Assembly: GCF_002575655.3 (NCBI RefSeq)
Contig: NC_053039.3
Span: 378,115,633 to 378,179,632, forward strand
From: Aegilops tauschii subsp. strangulata
Taxonomy: Eukaryota > Streptophyta > Magnoliopsida > Poales > Poaceae
Length of the DNA stretch: 64,000 nucleotides
Direction of reading: 5' to 3'
The position numbers were made by a program, and so were the translations under genes. Shown in pieces: positions 32,704-43,623 of the stretch. The notes beneath the pieces are model-generated. The model saw only the letters and a program-made list of their open reading frames with translations, searched no databases and was not told the origin of the DNA. How positions within the stretch are numbered: the first letter of the stretch is position 1; every line of letters begins with the position of its first letter.

Positions 32704-34271
32704 TGATACGTCTCCAACGTATCTATAATTTTTGCTTGTTCCATGATGTTATATTATCATTCTTGGATGTTTCACAATCATTTTATAGCAACTTTATATC
32801 TTTTTTGGGACTAACCTATTGACATGGTGCCCAGTGCCAGTTGTTGTTTTTTGCTTGTTTTTTACTTCACAGAAAAGCAATACCAAACGAAGTCCAAACG
32901 CAGCGAAACTTTTTGGAGATTTTTTCTGGACCAGTGGACACCTATTGAGCCAAAGAAGTACCAGAGGGGGCTCCGAGGGGAGCACAACCCACCTGGGCGC
33001 ACCTAGGGGCCCAGGCGCGCCCTGGTAGGTTGTGCCCACCTCGGCCGCCTCCCACACCACCTCTTTGCTCTATAAATACCCAAAAATCCAAAAACCCTAG
33101 GGGAGTCGATGAAACACAATTCCAGCTGCTGCAAGTTCCAGAACCACCAGATCCAATCTAGACACCATCACGGAGGGGTTCATCATCCTCTCCGATGATG
33201 CATGAGTGGTTCATTGTAGACCTACGGGTCCGTAGTTTGTAGCTAGATGGCTTCCTCTCTCTCTTTTGATTCTCAATACAATGGTCTCTTGGAGATCTAT
33301 TTGATGTAACTCTTTTTGCGGTGTGTTTGTTGGGATCCGATGAACTTTGAGTTTATGATCAGATCTATTTTATCCATGAAAATTATTTGGGTCTTCTTTT
33401 GATCTCTTATATGCATGATTACTTATAGCCTCGTATTTCTTCTTCGAATCTTTGGTTTACTTAGGCCGACTAGATTGATTTTTCTTGCCATGGGAAAAGG
33501 TGCTTTGTGATCGGTTCGAACGTGCGGTGTTCTTTCCCAGTGACAGAAGGGGCAGGAAGACACATATTGATCATTTCCATTAAGGATAACAAGATGGGGT
33601 ATATTCCTACATGAATAGATCTTGTCTACGTCATGTCATCGTTCTTATTGCATTACTCCGTTTCTCCATGAACATAATACACTAGATGCATGATGGATAG
33701 CTGTTCATGTGTGGAGTAATAGTAGTAGATGCAGGCAGGAGTCAGTCTACTAATCTTGGACGTGATGCTTATATAATGATCATTGCCTGGATATCGTCAT
33801 AATTATTTGAAGTTCTATCAATTGCCCAACAGTAATTTGTTTACCCACCTTATGCTATTTTTCTTGAGAGAAGCCATTAGTGGAATCTATGCCCCCGGGT
33901 CTAATCTTCTTTATATTTGCCTTCCGTTCTATTATTTTCCACTTTTATTTTCAGATCTATATTTCCAAAAACCCAAAAATACATTGCTGCACTTTTTATT
34001 TGCATCTTTTATTTTGCGTTTTATCGTGATCCATTTATCCAATCTACCACAAACTTATCTATCTTTTTACTGTGGAGGGATTGACAACCCCTCTTACGCG
34101 TCGGGTTGCAAGTATTTGTTCTTTGTGTGTAGGTTACTGTTTACATAGTGTTGCTTGGTTCTCCTACTGGATTGATACCTTGGTTTCATAACTGAGGGAA
34201 ATACCTACTGTAGTTGTGTTGCATCATCCCTTCCTCTTTGGGGAAATACCGACGTAGTTCAAGCGACATCA
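32704..34271 (+). mobile_element. 5' LTR of the gag-only Athila-like element
   Basis: 1,568 bp, starts TGATACGTCTCCAACG, ends GCGACATCA. From about 33130 onward it matches the 3' LTR pieces and, from about 33195, the fragment at 1-1077. A CTATAAATACC box lies near 33070. Confidence 0.85.
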
Positions 34272-34282
34272 AAAGGAATTTC

Positions 34283-34300
34283 TGGCGCCGTTGCCGGGGA
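34283..34300 (+). other. Primer-binding site complementary to tRNA-Asp
   Basis: TGGCGCCGTTGCCGGGGA, the reverse complement of the 3' end of plant tRNA-Asp as I know it. It lies 11 bases after the LTR. Confidence 0.75.
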
Positions 34301-34568
34301 GACATCATCAACATTTATCAGGTTCCTAATCACAAATCTCATCTCCTTGCAATTTAAATTATTTGCCATTTGTCTCTCGTTTTCATCTCCCCCACTTAAA
34401 AAAAATTTATCGTTTTATTCGCCCTCTTTTTCGTCCGTGTTTTTCTCGCCAGATATGTTTATGAGGGCAACTTTGCTTGCCTACTTTGTCATTATAGCTA
34501 GCATGGCTACCCCTCCTTGGTCACTAGATTTCTAAGTTCTATACTTCAAGCAAAAACAAGGAGAACAT

Positions 34569-35075
34569 TTGAAAGACGCTTGGTATAGATTAATGGAATT
34601 TTATCGCATTAGCAATCTTAAAGGAGATGCAAGGATTTTGCTTCGAAACTTTTATATGGGATTAGCTTTGCATCATAGACAACTTTTGGATTTTGCCGCT
34701 AAAGGGAATTATATTGAACTTGATGCTAATGCTGCTTATGAGATCCTAGAGGGGATATTGGGAATCCCACCAACCAAAAACGGGATTTATTTTACTCAAG
34801 AAGGGGTCCAAATTTTAGACAAGTTGAGTGATTTGCATAAACATATGGTCGAGTTGCAAAAATATAATGAACCTCTCAAACATATTAGTAGAAACCTCAA
34901 TCGCATGAATACTTTGCTTACTCTTTGCAATAAAGGGTCGGATATTTTAGATCTCAAGATGGTTTCCTTACCTGAGAATTTAGGGAAGCGTAAAGAGCCT
35001 CCTGGGTTGAGAAAGCCCTTACAAAAGTTGCCAAAACTAAAGATGATAATACTTGAGTCTATGCTTTATGCCTAG
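34569..35075 (+). pseudogene. Gag-like ORF of the gag-only element
   Basis: 168-residue open frame ending TAG at 35073-35075, followed by the conserved phrase CTAGGGGCGTAAAACGATAG. It contains WYRLMEFYRISN, LLRNFYMGLALHHRQLLDFAAKGNY and a helical C-terminal part. This layout matches the middle of Athila-type gag (helical capsid region, then a long coiled stretch). There is no ATG at the left edge, no zinc knuckle and no pol. I treat it as a truncated gag. Its relatively clean frame could mean past selection, or simply youth. Confidence 0.65.
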
Positions 35076-36719
35076 CTAGGGGCGTAAAACGATAGCGCTT
35101 GTTGGGAGGTAACCCAATGAATAAAATTTATTTTTGCCTTTTTCTTTCTGTCCTTGAGTGTTTGCACAATTATGCCTTTGTTATGATTGTGTTTTTTATG
35201 TTTTAGTTAGTGATTGTGCCAAGCAAAGCCTTTGGGATCATGTTGGGTGATAGTTGATTTGATCTTGTTGAAAAACAGAAACTTTGTGCGCCAGTGACAG
35301 AATTGTCTAAATTTACAGAAGTGTGATAAAATTCTGAATGTTTTACACAAGATTGATAGACAAATTGCCTGCGTTGTCCTATTGTTTTGGATTTTTGGAG
35401 TTACAGAAGTATACGAAGTTTCAGATTACTACAAACTGTTTTGTTTTTGACAGATTCTATTTTCTTTGCGTTGAGTGCTTATTTTGATGAATCTATGGGT
35501 TGTATCGGGGGTATGAGCCATAGCAAAGTTGGAATACAGTAGATATAATGCAAAAATAAAATATGAACGGGTTTGCAACAGTACTTAGAGTGGTGATTTG
35601 CTTTGTTATACTAACGGATCTCACGAAGGTTTTGTTGAGTTCTGTGTGATTGAAGTTTTCAAGTTTTGGGTGAGATCACGATGGATGAAGGAATAAGGAG
35701 TAAGAAGAGCCTAAGCTTGCGGATGCCTCATGGCACCCCAAGTTATTATCCAAAGAGGAACAACAACTAAGCTTGGGGATGCCCCAAGTGGCATCCCCTC
35801 TTTTTTCTGACAATCATCAGTATTTTACTTGGAGCTATATTTGTATTTGTCACATATCACGAGTTTTGCTTGGAGCGTGTTGTATTATATGAGTCTTTGC
35901 TTGTTTTGCTTTTTGTTTTGTGTCAAGTGTCCTTGCTGAACACACCTATTTGAGAGAGCCAAAATTATGCTATGATTTGTTAGAATTGCTCTATGTGCTT
36001 CACTTAAATTTTTTTGAGCTATGGAATTGCTCTAGTGCCTCACTTATATCTTTTTGAGCTCGGTGTGCTTTAATATTTTTGAAGAAATGATCTCATGCTT
36101 CACTTAGATTTATTTGAGAGTTAGTAATTTTTGAAGAAATTCTCTCATGCTTCACTTATATTATTTTAAGAGAAGAAATTTTTGTGCTCATGTTCTTCAC
36201 TTAGATTTGTTTGAGCTATCAAAAGCAACATATGAAACTAGTCCCAAAGTGATAGATATTCAAGAGGGGTATAATAAAAACTTTCATGGAGATCATTGGA
36301 AAAAATAAACTTGATTCTTTGTAATAGTTTTGCGGTATGATGATAGTGATATGTGAGTCATGTTGATGAGTAATTGTGCTTTAGTAAGAATATTGGTCTT
36401 AAGGTTTGTGATTCCCTATGCAAGCACGAAAGTCAATAGTTCTGCAATGAAATTACATCCTACTTCTGGTGCATTATTTGGTGTTAGTTATGCTTAATGC
36501 TCGCTTATGAGATTTTTCGTTTCTTGGTTGGATGCCTCTCAATCTTTTTGCTAGCCTTCCCTTGTACTAAGTAGCATTACTACTTGTGGATCCAAACTCC
36601 TTAAACCCAATTTTGCCATATGAGTCCACTATACCTACCAATATGCGGTATTTCCGTGCCGTTCTAAGCAAATTTGTATGTGCCATCTCTAATTTTCAAA
36701 ATAAATTTCCTTTTCGTGT
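35076..36719 (+). mobile_element. Non-coding interior of the gag-only element
   Basis: No domain in any frame. It contains the family-typical phrase AAGCTTGGGGATGCCCCAAG and a set of spaced TTCACTTA-ATTTTTTGAG repeats at about 35999-36220. It ends where truncated LTR sequence begins near 36719. Confidence 0.7.
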
Positions 36720-36770
36720 GCAAGTTCCAGAACCACCAGATCCGATCTAGGCACCATCACGGAGGGGTTC
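36720..36770 (+). mobile_element. 3' LTR of the gag-only element, left fragment
   Basis: Matches 33132-33182 of the 5' LTR. The first ~430 bp of the LTR are missing. The junction falls in a shared GCAAGTTCC. Angela begins at 36771. Confidence 0.8.
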
Positions 36771-38490
36771 TGAAGGAAATATGCCCTAGAGGCAATAATA
36801 AAGTATTATATATTTCCTTATATCATGATAAATGTTTATTATTCATGCTAGAATTGTATTAACCGGAAACATAATACATGTGTGAATACATAGACAAACA
36901 GAGTGTCACTAGTATGCCTCTACTTGACTAGCTCGTTAATCAAAGATGGTTATGTTTCCTAGCCATAGACATGAGTTGTCATTTGATTAACAAGATCACC
37001 TCATTAGGAGAATGACGTGATTGACATGACCCATTACGTTAGCTTAGCACCCGATCGTTTAGTATGTTGCTATTGCTTTCTTCATGACTTATACATGTTC
37101 CTATGACTATGAGATTATGCAACTCCCGTTTACCGGAGGAACACTTTGTGTGCTACCAAACGTCACAACGTAACTGGGTGATTATAAAGGTGCTCTACAG
37201 GTGTCTCCAAAGGTACTTGTTGGGTTGGCGTATTTCGAGATTAGGATTTGTAACTCCGATTGTCGGAGAGGTATCTCTGGGCCCACTCGGTAATGCACAT
37301 CACTATAAGCCTTGCAAGCATTGTGACTAATGAGTTAGTTACGGGATGATGTATTACGGAACGAGTAAAGAGACTTGCCGGTAACGAGATTGAACTAGGT
37401 ATCGAGATACCGACGATCGAATCTCGGGCAAGTAACATACCGATGACAAAGGGAACAACGTATCTTGTTATGCGGTCTGACCGATAAAGATCTTCGTAGA
37501 ATATGTGGGAGCCAATATGGGCATCCAGGTCCCGCTATTGGTTATTGACCGGAGAGGTGTCTCGGTCATGTCTACATAGTTCTCGAACCCAAAGGGTCCG
37601 CACGCTTAAAGTTACGATGACAGTTTTATTATGAGTTTATGTATGTTGATGTACCGAAGGAGTTCGGAGTCCCGGATGAGATCGGGGACATGACGAGGAG
37701 TCTCGAAATGGTCGAGACGTAAAGATCGATATATTGGACGACTATATTCGGACTTCGGAAAGGTTCCGAGTGATTCGGGTATTTTTCGGAGTACCGGAGA
37801 GTTACGGGAATTCGTATTGGGCCTTAATGGGCCATACGGGAAAGGAGAGAAAGACCCCAAAGGGTGGCCGCACCCCTCCCCATGGGCTAGTCCGAATTGG
37901 ACTAGGGAAGGGGGGCGCCCCCTTCCTTCTTTCTCCTTCCCCCTTCCCTTCTCCTACTCCCACAAGGAAAGGAGGAGTCCTACTCCCGGTGGGAGTAGGA
38001 CTCCCCCCTTTGGCGCGCCTCTCCCTTGGCCGGCTGCCTCCTCCTTGCTCCTTTATATACGGGGGCAAGGGGGCACCCCACAGACACAACAATTGATCCT
38101 TGAGATCTTTTAGCCGTGTGCGGTGCTCCCCTCCACCAAATTACACCTCGATAATATCATTGCGGAGCTTAGGCGAAGCCCTGCGTCGGTAGAACATCAT
38201 CATCGTCACCACGCCGTCGTGCTGACGAAACTCTCCCTCAACACTCGGCTGGATCGGAGTTCGAGGGACGTCATCGAGCTGAACGTGTGTAGAACTTTGG
38301 AGGTGCCGTACGTTCGGTACTTGATCGGTCGGATCGTGAAGACGTTCGGCTACATCAACCGCGTTGTAATAACGCTTCCACTGTCGGTCTACGAGGGTAT
38401 GTGGACAACACTCTCCCCTCTCGTTGCTATGCATCACCATGATCTTGCGTGTGCGTAGGAAATTTTTTGAAATTACTACGTTCCCCAACA
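36771..38490 (+). mobile_element. Angela 5' LTR
   Basis: Starts TGAAGGAAATATGCCC, ends TTCCCCAACA. A TATATA box at 38054-38059 and, 50 bp upstream, a perfect 14 bp inverted repeat with a 3 bp loop (37974-38004). Open frames in this LTR are repeated in the 3' LTR and are not genes. Confidence 0.95.
37974..38004. repeat. Perfect hairpin in the Angela 5' LTR
   Basis: GGAGTCCTACTCCC, loop GGT, then its exact reverse complement. Copy in the 3' LTR at 44827-44857. It lies just upstream of the TATA box. Confidence 0.85.
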
Positions 38491-38491
38491 G

Positions 38492-38503
38492 TGGCATCCG
38501 AGC
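38492..38503 (+). other. Primer-binding site (initiator tRNA-Met type, imperfect)
   Basis: TGGCATCCGAGC, two mismatches from the usual TGGTATCAGAGC. This variant is normal for the family. Confidence 0.7.
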
Positions 38504-39700
38504 CTGGTTTTATGCGTTGATGCTTTGCACGAGTAGAACACAAGTGAGTTGTGGGCGATATAAGTCATACTGCTTACCAGCATGTCATACTTTGGTTCAG
38601 CGGTATTGTGAGATGAAGCGGCCCGGACCGACATTATGCGTACGCTTACGCGAGACTGGTTTCACCGTTCGGAGCACTCGTTGCTTAAAGGTGACTGGCG
38701 GGTGTCTGTCTCTCTCACTTTAGTTGAACCGAGTGTGGCTACGCCCGGTCCTTGCGTAGGTTAAAACAGCACCAACTTGACAAACTATCGTTGTGGTTTT
38801 GATGCGTAGGTAAGAACGGTTCTTGCTAAGCCCGTAGCAGCCACGTAAAACTTGCAACAACAAAGTAGAGGACGTCTAACTTGTTTTTGCAGGGCATGTT
38901 GTGATGTGATATGGTCAAGACATGATGTGATATAATGTGTTGTATGAGATGATCATGTTTTGTAACCGAGTTATCGGCAACTGGCAGGAGCCATATGGTT
39001 GTCGCTTTATTGTATGAGATGCAATCGCCATGTAATAGTTTTACTTTATCACTAAGCGGTAGCGATAGTCGTAAAAGTAATAAGTTGGCGAGACGACAAC
39101 GATACTACGATGGAGATCAAGGTGTCGAGCCGGTGACGATGGTGATCATGATGGTGCTTCGGAGATGGTGATCACAAGCACGGTGCTTCGGAGATGGAGA
39201 TCACAAGCACAAGATGATGATGGCCATATCATATCACTTATATTGATTGCATGTGATGTTAATCCTTTATGCATCTTATCTTGCTTTGATTGACGGTAGC
39301 ATTATAAGATGATCTCTCACTAAAATTTCAAGATAAAAGTGTTCTCCCTGAGTATGCACCGTTGCAAAAGTTCTTCGTGCTGAGACACCACGTGTTAATC
39401 GGGTGTGATAGGCTCTACGTTCAAATACAACGAGTGCAAAACAGTTGCACACGCGGAATACTCGGGTTAAACTTGACGAGCCTAGCATATACAGATATGG
39501 CCTCGGAACACAGAGACCGAAAGGTCGAGCGTGAATCATATAGTAGATATGATCAACATAGTGATGTTCACCATTGAAACTACTCCATCTCACGTGTTAA
39601 TCGGTCATGGTTTAGTTGCTTTGGATCACGTAATCACTTAGATGATTAGAGAGATGTCTATCTAAGTGGGAGTTCTTAAGTAATATGATTAATTGAACTT
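38504..39700 (+). mobile_element. Angela untranslated leader
   Basis: About 1.2 kb of family-typical non-coding leader between the primer site and gag. No domain in any frame. The short open frames here are not genes. Confidence 0.75.
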
Positions 39701-39709
39701 AAATTTATC

Positions 39710-40700
39710 ATGAACTTAGTCCTGATAGTATTTGGCAAATTATGTTGTAGATCAATAGCTCGCGTTGTTGCTTCCCTGTTTTATTTTGATATGTTCCTAG
39801 AGAAAATTATGTTGGAAGATGTTAGTAGCAAATATGCGGATTGGATCCGTGATCTGAGGATTATCCTCATTGCTGCACAGAAAATTATGTCCTTGATGCA
39901 CCGCTAGGTGACAGACTTATTGCAGGAGCAGATGCAGACGTTATGAACGTTTGGCTAGCTCAATATGATGACTACTTGATAGTTTAGTGCACCATGCTTA
40001 ACGGCTTAGAATCGGGACTTCAAAGACGTTTTGAACGTCATGGACCATATAAGATGTTCCAGGAGTTGAAGTTAATATTTCAAGCAAATACCCGAGTTGA
40101 GAGATATGAAGTCTCCAACAAGTTCTATAGCTAAAAGATGGAGGAGAATCGCTCAATTAGTGAGCATGTGCTCAGATTGTCTGGGTACTACAATCGCTTG
40201 AATCAAGTGGGAGTTAATCTTCCAGATAAAATAGTGATTGACAGAATTCTCTAGTCACCATCACCAAGTTAGTAGAACTTCGTGATGAACTATAGTATGC
40301 AAGGGATGACGAAAGTAATTCCCGAGCTCTTCGTGATGCTGAAATCGACGAAAGTAGAAATCAAGAAAACATCAAGTGTTGATGGTTGACGAGACCACTA
40401 GTTTCAAGAAAAGGGCAAAGGGATAGAAGGGGAACTTCAAAAAGAACGGCAAGCAAGTTGCTACTCAAGTGAAGAAGCCCAAGTCTGTACCTAAGCCTGA
40501 GACTAAGTGCTTCTACTACAAAAGGGACTGGTCACTGGAAGCGGAACTACCCCAAGTATTTGGTGGATAAGAAAGATGGCAAAGTGAACAAAGGTATATT
40601 GGATATACATGTTATTGATGTGTACTTACTAGTGTTTATAGCAACCCCTCAGTATTTGATACTGGTTCAGTTGCTAAAGAGTAGTAACTCGAAAACGGGA
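39710..40700 (+). pseudogene. Angela gag and protease, heavily broken
   Basis: Gag is readable only by joining frames: the segment around 39810-40130 (LESGLQRRFERHGPYKMFQEL) is the Copia gag core. Stops occur near 39987, 40132 and 40252. The zinc knuckle near 40510-40560 is frameshifted and has lost a Cys (CFYYK). A protease DTG survives near 40658 (FDTGS). No frame is long enough to make a product. Confidence 0.75.
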
Positions 40701-40942
40701 GTAGCAGAATAAACAGAGACTAGTAAAAGGCGAGGTGACGATGTGTGTTGGAAGTAGTTCCAAGATTGATATGATCATCATCGCACACTCCCTATACTTT
40801 CGGGATTAGTGTTAAAACTAAATAAGTGTTATTTGGTGTTTGCGTTGAGCATGAATATGATTTGATCATGTTTATTGCAATACGGTTATTCATTTAAGTT
40901 AGAGAACAATTGTTGTTCTGTTTACATGAATAAAAACCTTCT

Positions 40943-41752
40943 ATGGTCATACACACCAACGAAAATGGTTTGTTGGATCTCGATCGTAGTGATACACATA
41001 ATCATAATATTGAAGCCAAAAGATGCAAAGTTAATAATGATAGTGCAACCTATTTGTGGCACTGCCGTTTAGGTCATATTGGTGTAAAGCGCATGAAGAA
41101 ACTCCATACTGATGGGATTTTGGAATCACTTGATTATGAATCACTTGATGCTTGCGAACCGTGCCTCATGGGCAAGATGACTGAAACGCCTTTCTCCGGA
41201 ACTATGGAGAGAGCAACAGATTTGTTAGAAATCATACATACAGATGTATGTGGTCCGATGAAAATTGAGGCTCGTAGCAGGTATCATTATTTTCTGACCT
41301 TCACAGATGATTTGAGCAGATATGGGTATATCTACTTGATGAAACACAAGTCTGAAACATTTGAAAAGTTCAAAGAATTTCAGAGTGAAGTGGAGAATCA
41401 TCGTAACAAGAAAATAAAAGTTTCTACGATATGATCGCAGAGGTAAAATATTTGAGTTACGAGTTTGGCCTTCAGTCAAAACAAAAGTGAAATAGTTTCA
41501 CTACTCACGCCACCTGGAACACCACAGCATAATGGTGTGTCCGAACGTCATAACCGTACTTTATTGGATATAGTGCAATCTATGATGTCTCTTACCAATT
41601 TACCACTATCGTTTTGGGGTTATGCATTAGAGACAGCTACATTCACGTTAAATAGGGCACCATCAAAATCCGTTGAGAGCCTTATGAACTGTGGTTTGGC
41701 AAGAAACCAAAGTTGTCGTTTCTTGAAGTTTGGGGTTGTAATGATTATGTGA
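40943..41752 (+). pseudogene. Angela integrase, broken in the core
   Basis: GAG pre-integrase His/Cys region (LWHCRLGHIGVKRM... CEPCLMGK) and the start of the core, with first catalytic Asp in IIHTDVCGPM, are open to 41434. Around 41434-41465 the sequence is shifted and shortened, and the segment that should carry the second Asp is lost. It resumes with TPQHNGVSERHNRTLLDIV, which carries the Glu region, to 41752. The catalytic triad is incomplete. Confidence 0.8.
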
Positions 41753-42132
41753 AAGAGTTTCATCCTGATAAGCTCAAACCCAAATCGGAGAAATGTATCT
41801 TCATAGGATACCCAAAGGAGACAGTTGGGTACACCTTCTATCACAGATCCGAAGGCAAGACATTCGTTGCTTAGTATGGATCCTTTCTAGAGAAGGAATT
41901 TCTCTCGAAAGATGTGAGTGGGAGAAAAGTAGAACTTGATGAGGTAACTGTACCTGCTCCCTTATTGGAAAGTAGTTCATCACAGAAATCTGTTCCTGTG
42001 ACTCCTACACCAATTAGTGAGGAAGTTAATGATGATGATCATGTAACTTCAGATCAAGTTACTACCAAACCTCGTAGGTAAAGCAAAGTAAGATCCGCAC
42101 CAGAGTGGTATGGTAATCCTCTTCTGGAGGTC

Positions 42133-43440
42133 ATGTTACTAGACCATGGCAAACCTACGAACTATGAAGAAGCGATGGTGAGCCCAGATTCCGCAAAATG
42201 GCTTGAGGCCATGAAATCTGAGATAAGATCCATATATGAGAACAAAGTATGGACTTTGATTGACTTGCCCAATGATCGGCGAGCCATTGAGATTAAATGG
42301 ATCTTCAAGAGGAATACGGACGCTGATAGTAGTGTAACTATCTACAAAGCTAGAATTGTCGCAAAAGGTTTTCGACAAGTTCAAGATGTTGAATACGATG
42401 AGAGTTTCTCACTCGTATCTATGCTTAAGTCTGTCCGAATCATGTTAGCAATTGCCGCATTTTATGAAATATGGCAAAGGGATAAACAAAACTGCATTCC
42501 TTAATGGATTTATTAAAGAAGAGTTGTATATGATGCAACCAGAAGGTTTTGTCAATCCTGAAGGTGCTAACAAAATATGCAAGCTCCAGCGATCCATCTA
42601 TGGACTGGTGCAAGCATCTCGGAGTTGGAATATACACTTTGATAAGTTGATCAAAGGATATAGTTTTATACAGACTTGCGGTGAAGCCTGTATTTACAAG
42701 AAAGTGAGTGGGAGCACTACAGCATTTCTGATAAGTATATGTGAATGACATATTGTTGATCGGAAATAATGTAGAATTATTCTGCAAAGCATAAAGGAGT
42801 GTTTGAAAGAAGTTTTTCAAAGAAAGACCTCGGTGAAGCTGCTTACATATTGAGCATCAAGATCTATAGAGATAGATGAAGATGCTTGATAAGTTTTTCA
42901 ATGAGTACATACCTTAACAAGATTTTGAAATAGTTCAAAATAGAACAGTCAAAGAAAGAGTTCTTGCCTGTGTTACAAGGTGTGAAATTGAGTAAAGACT
43001 CAAAGCCCGACCACGGCAAAAGATAGAAAGAGAATGAAAGTCATTCCCTATGCCTTGGCCATAGGTTCTATAAAGTATGCCATGCTGTGTACCAGATCTA
43101 TTGTATACCCTACACTGATTTTGGCAAGGGAGTACAATAGTGATCTAGGAGTAGATCACTGGACAGCGGTCAAAATTATCCTTAGTGGAATAAGGATATG
43201 TTTCTCGATTATGGAAGTGAAAAAAGGTTCGTCGTAAAGGGTTACGTCGATGCAAGTTTTGACACTAAATCTAGATGACTCTAAGTCTCGGTCTAGATAC
43301 ATATTGAAAGTGGGAGCAATTAGCTAGAGTAGCTCCATGCAGAGCATTGTAGACATAGAAATTTGCAAAATACTTACGGATCTGAATGTGACAGACCCGT
43401 TGACTAAAATTATCTCACAAGCAAAACATGATCACACCTT
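42133..43440 (+). pseudogene. Angela reverse transcriptase and RNase H, broken
   Basis: RT starts with the PTNYEEAMVSPDSAKWLEAM and KWIFKRNTDADSSV segments. A frameshift near 42465-42505 leads to a second frame (AFLNGFIKEELYMMQPEGF, RSIYGLVQASRSWN). The active-site region at 42738-42749 reads Tyr-Val-Asn-Asp instead of Tyr-Val-Asp-Asp, and is in yet another frame. RNase H fragments follow to about 43430. Not functional. Confidence 0.8.
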
Positions 43441-43611
43441 AGTACTCTTTGGGTGTTAATCACATAGCGATGTGAACTAGATTACTGACTCTAGTAAACC
43501 CTTTGAGTGTTGGTCACATAGAGATGTGAACTGTGGGTGTTAATCACATGGTGATGTGAATTATTGATGTTAATTCACATGGCGATGTGAACTAGATTAT
43601 TGACTCTAGTG
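43440..43611 (+). repeat. Short tandem repeats at the end of the Angela interior
   Basis: Four diverged copies of GTGTTAATCACAT-G-GATGTGAA near 43453, 43509, 43537 and 43567, two of them followed by CTAGATTA-TGACTCTAGT. Confidence 0.75.
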
Positions 43612-43623
43612 CAAGTGGGAGAC
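43612..43623 (+). other. Angela polypurine tract
   Basis: AAGTGGGAGA directly before the 3' LTR. Confidence 0.7.

Noticed and set aside
34569..35075. Considered as a host gene
   Set aside because: It follows an LTR and tRNA-Asp primer site, has no ATG at its left edge, and resembles Athila gag.
37734..38458. 120-codon and 111-codon frames that occur twice in the window
   Set aside because: Both are inside the Angela LTRs and are repeated at 44587-45311; LTR sequence, not genes.
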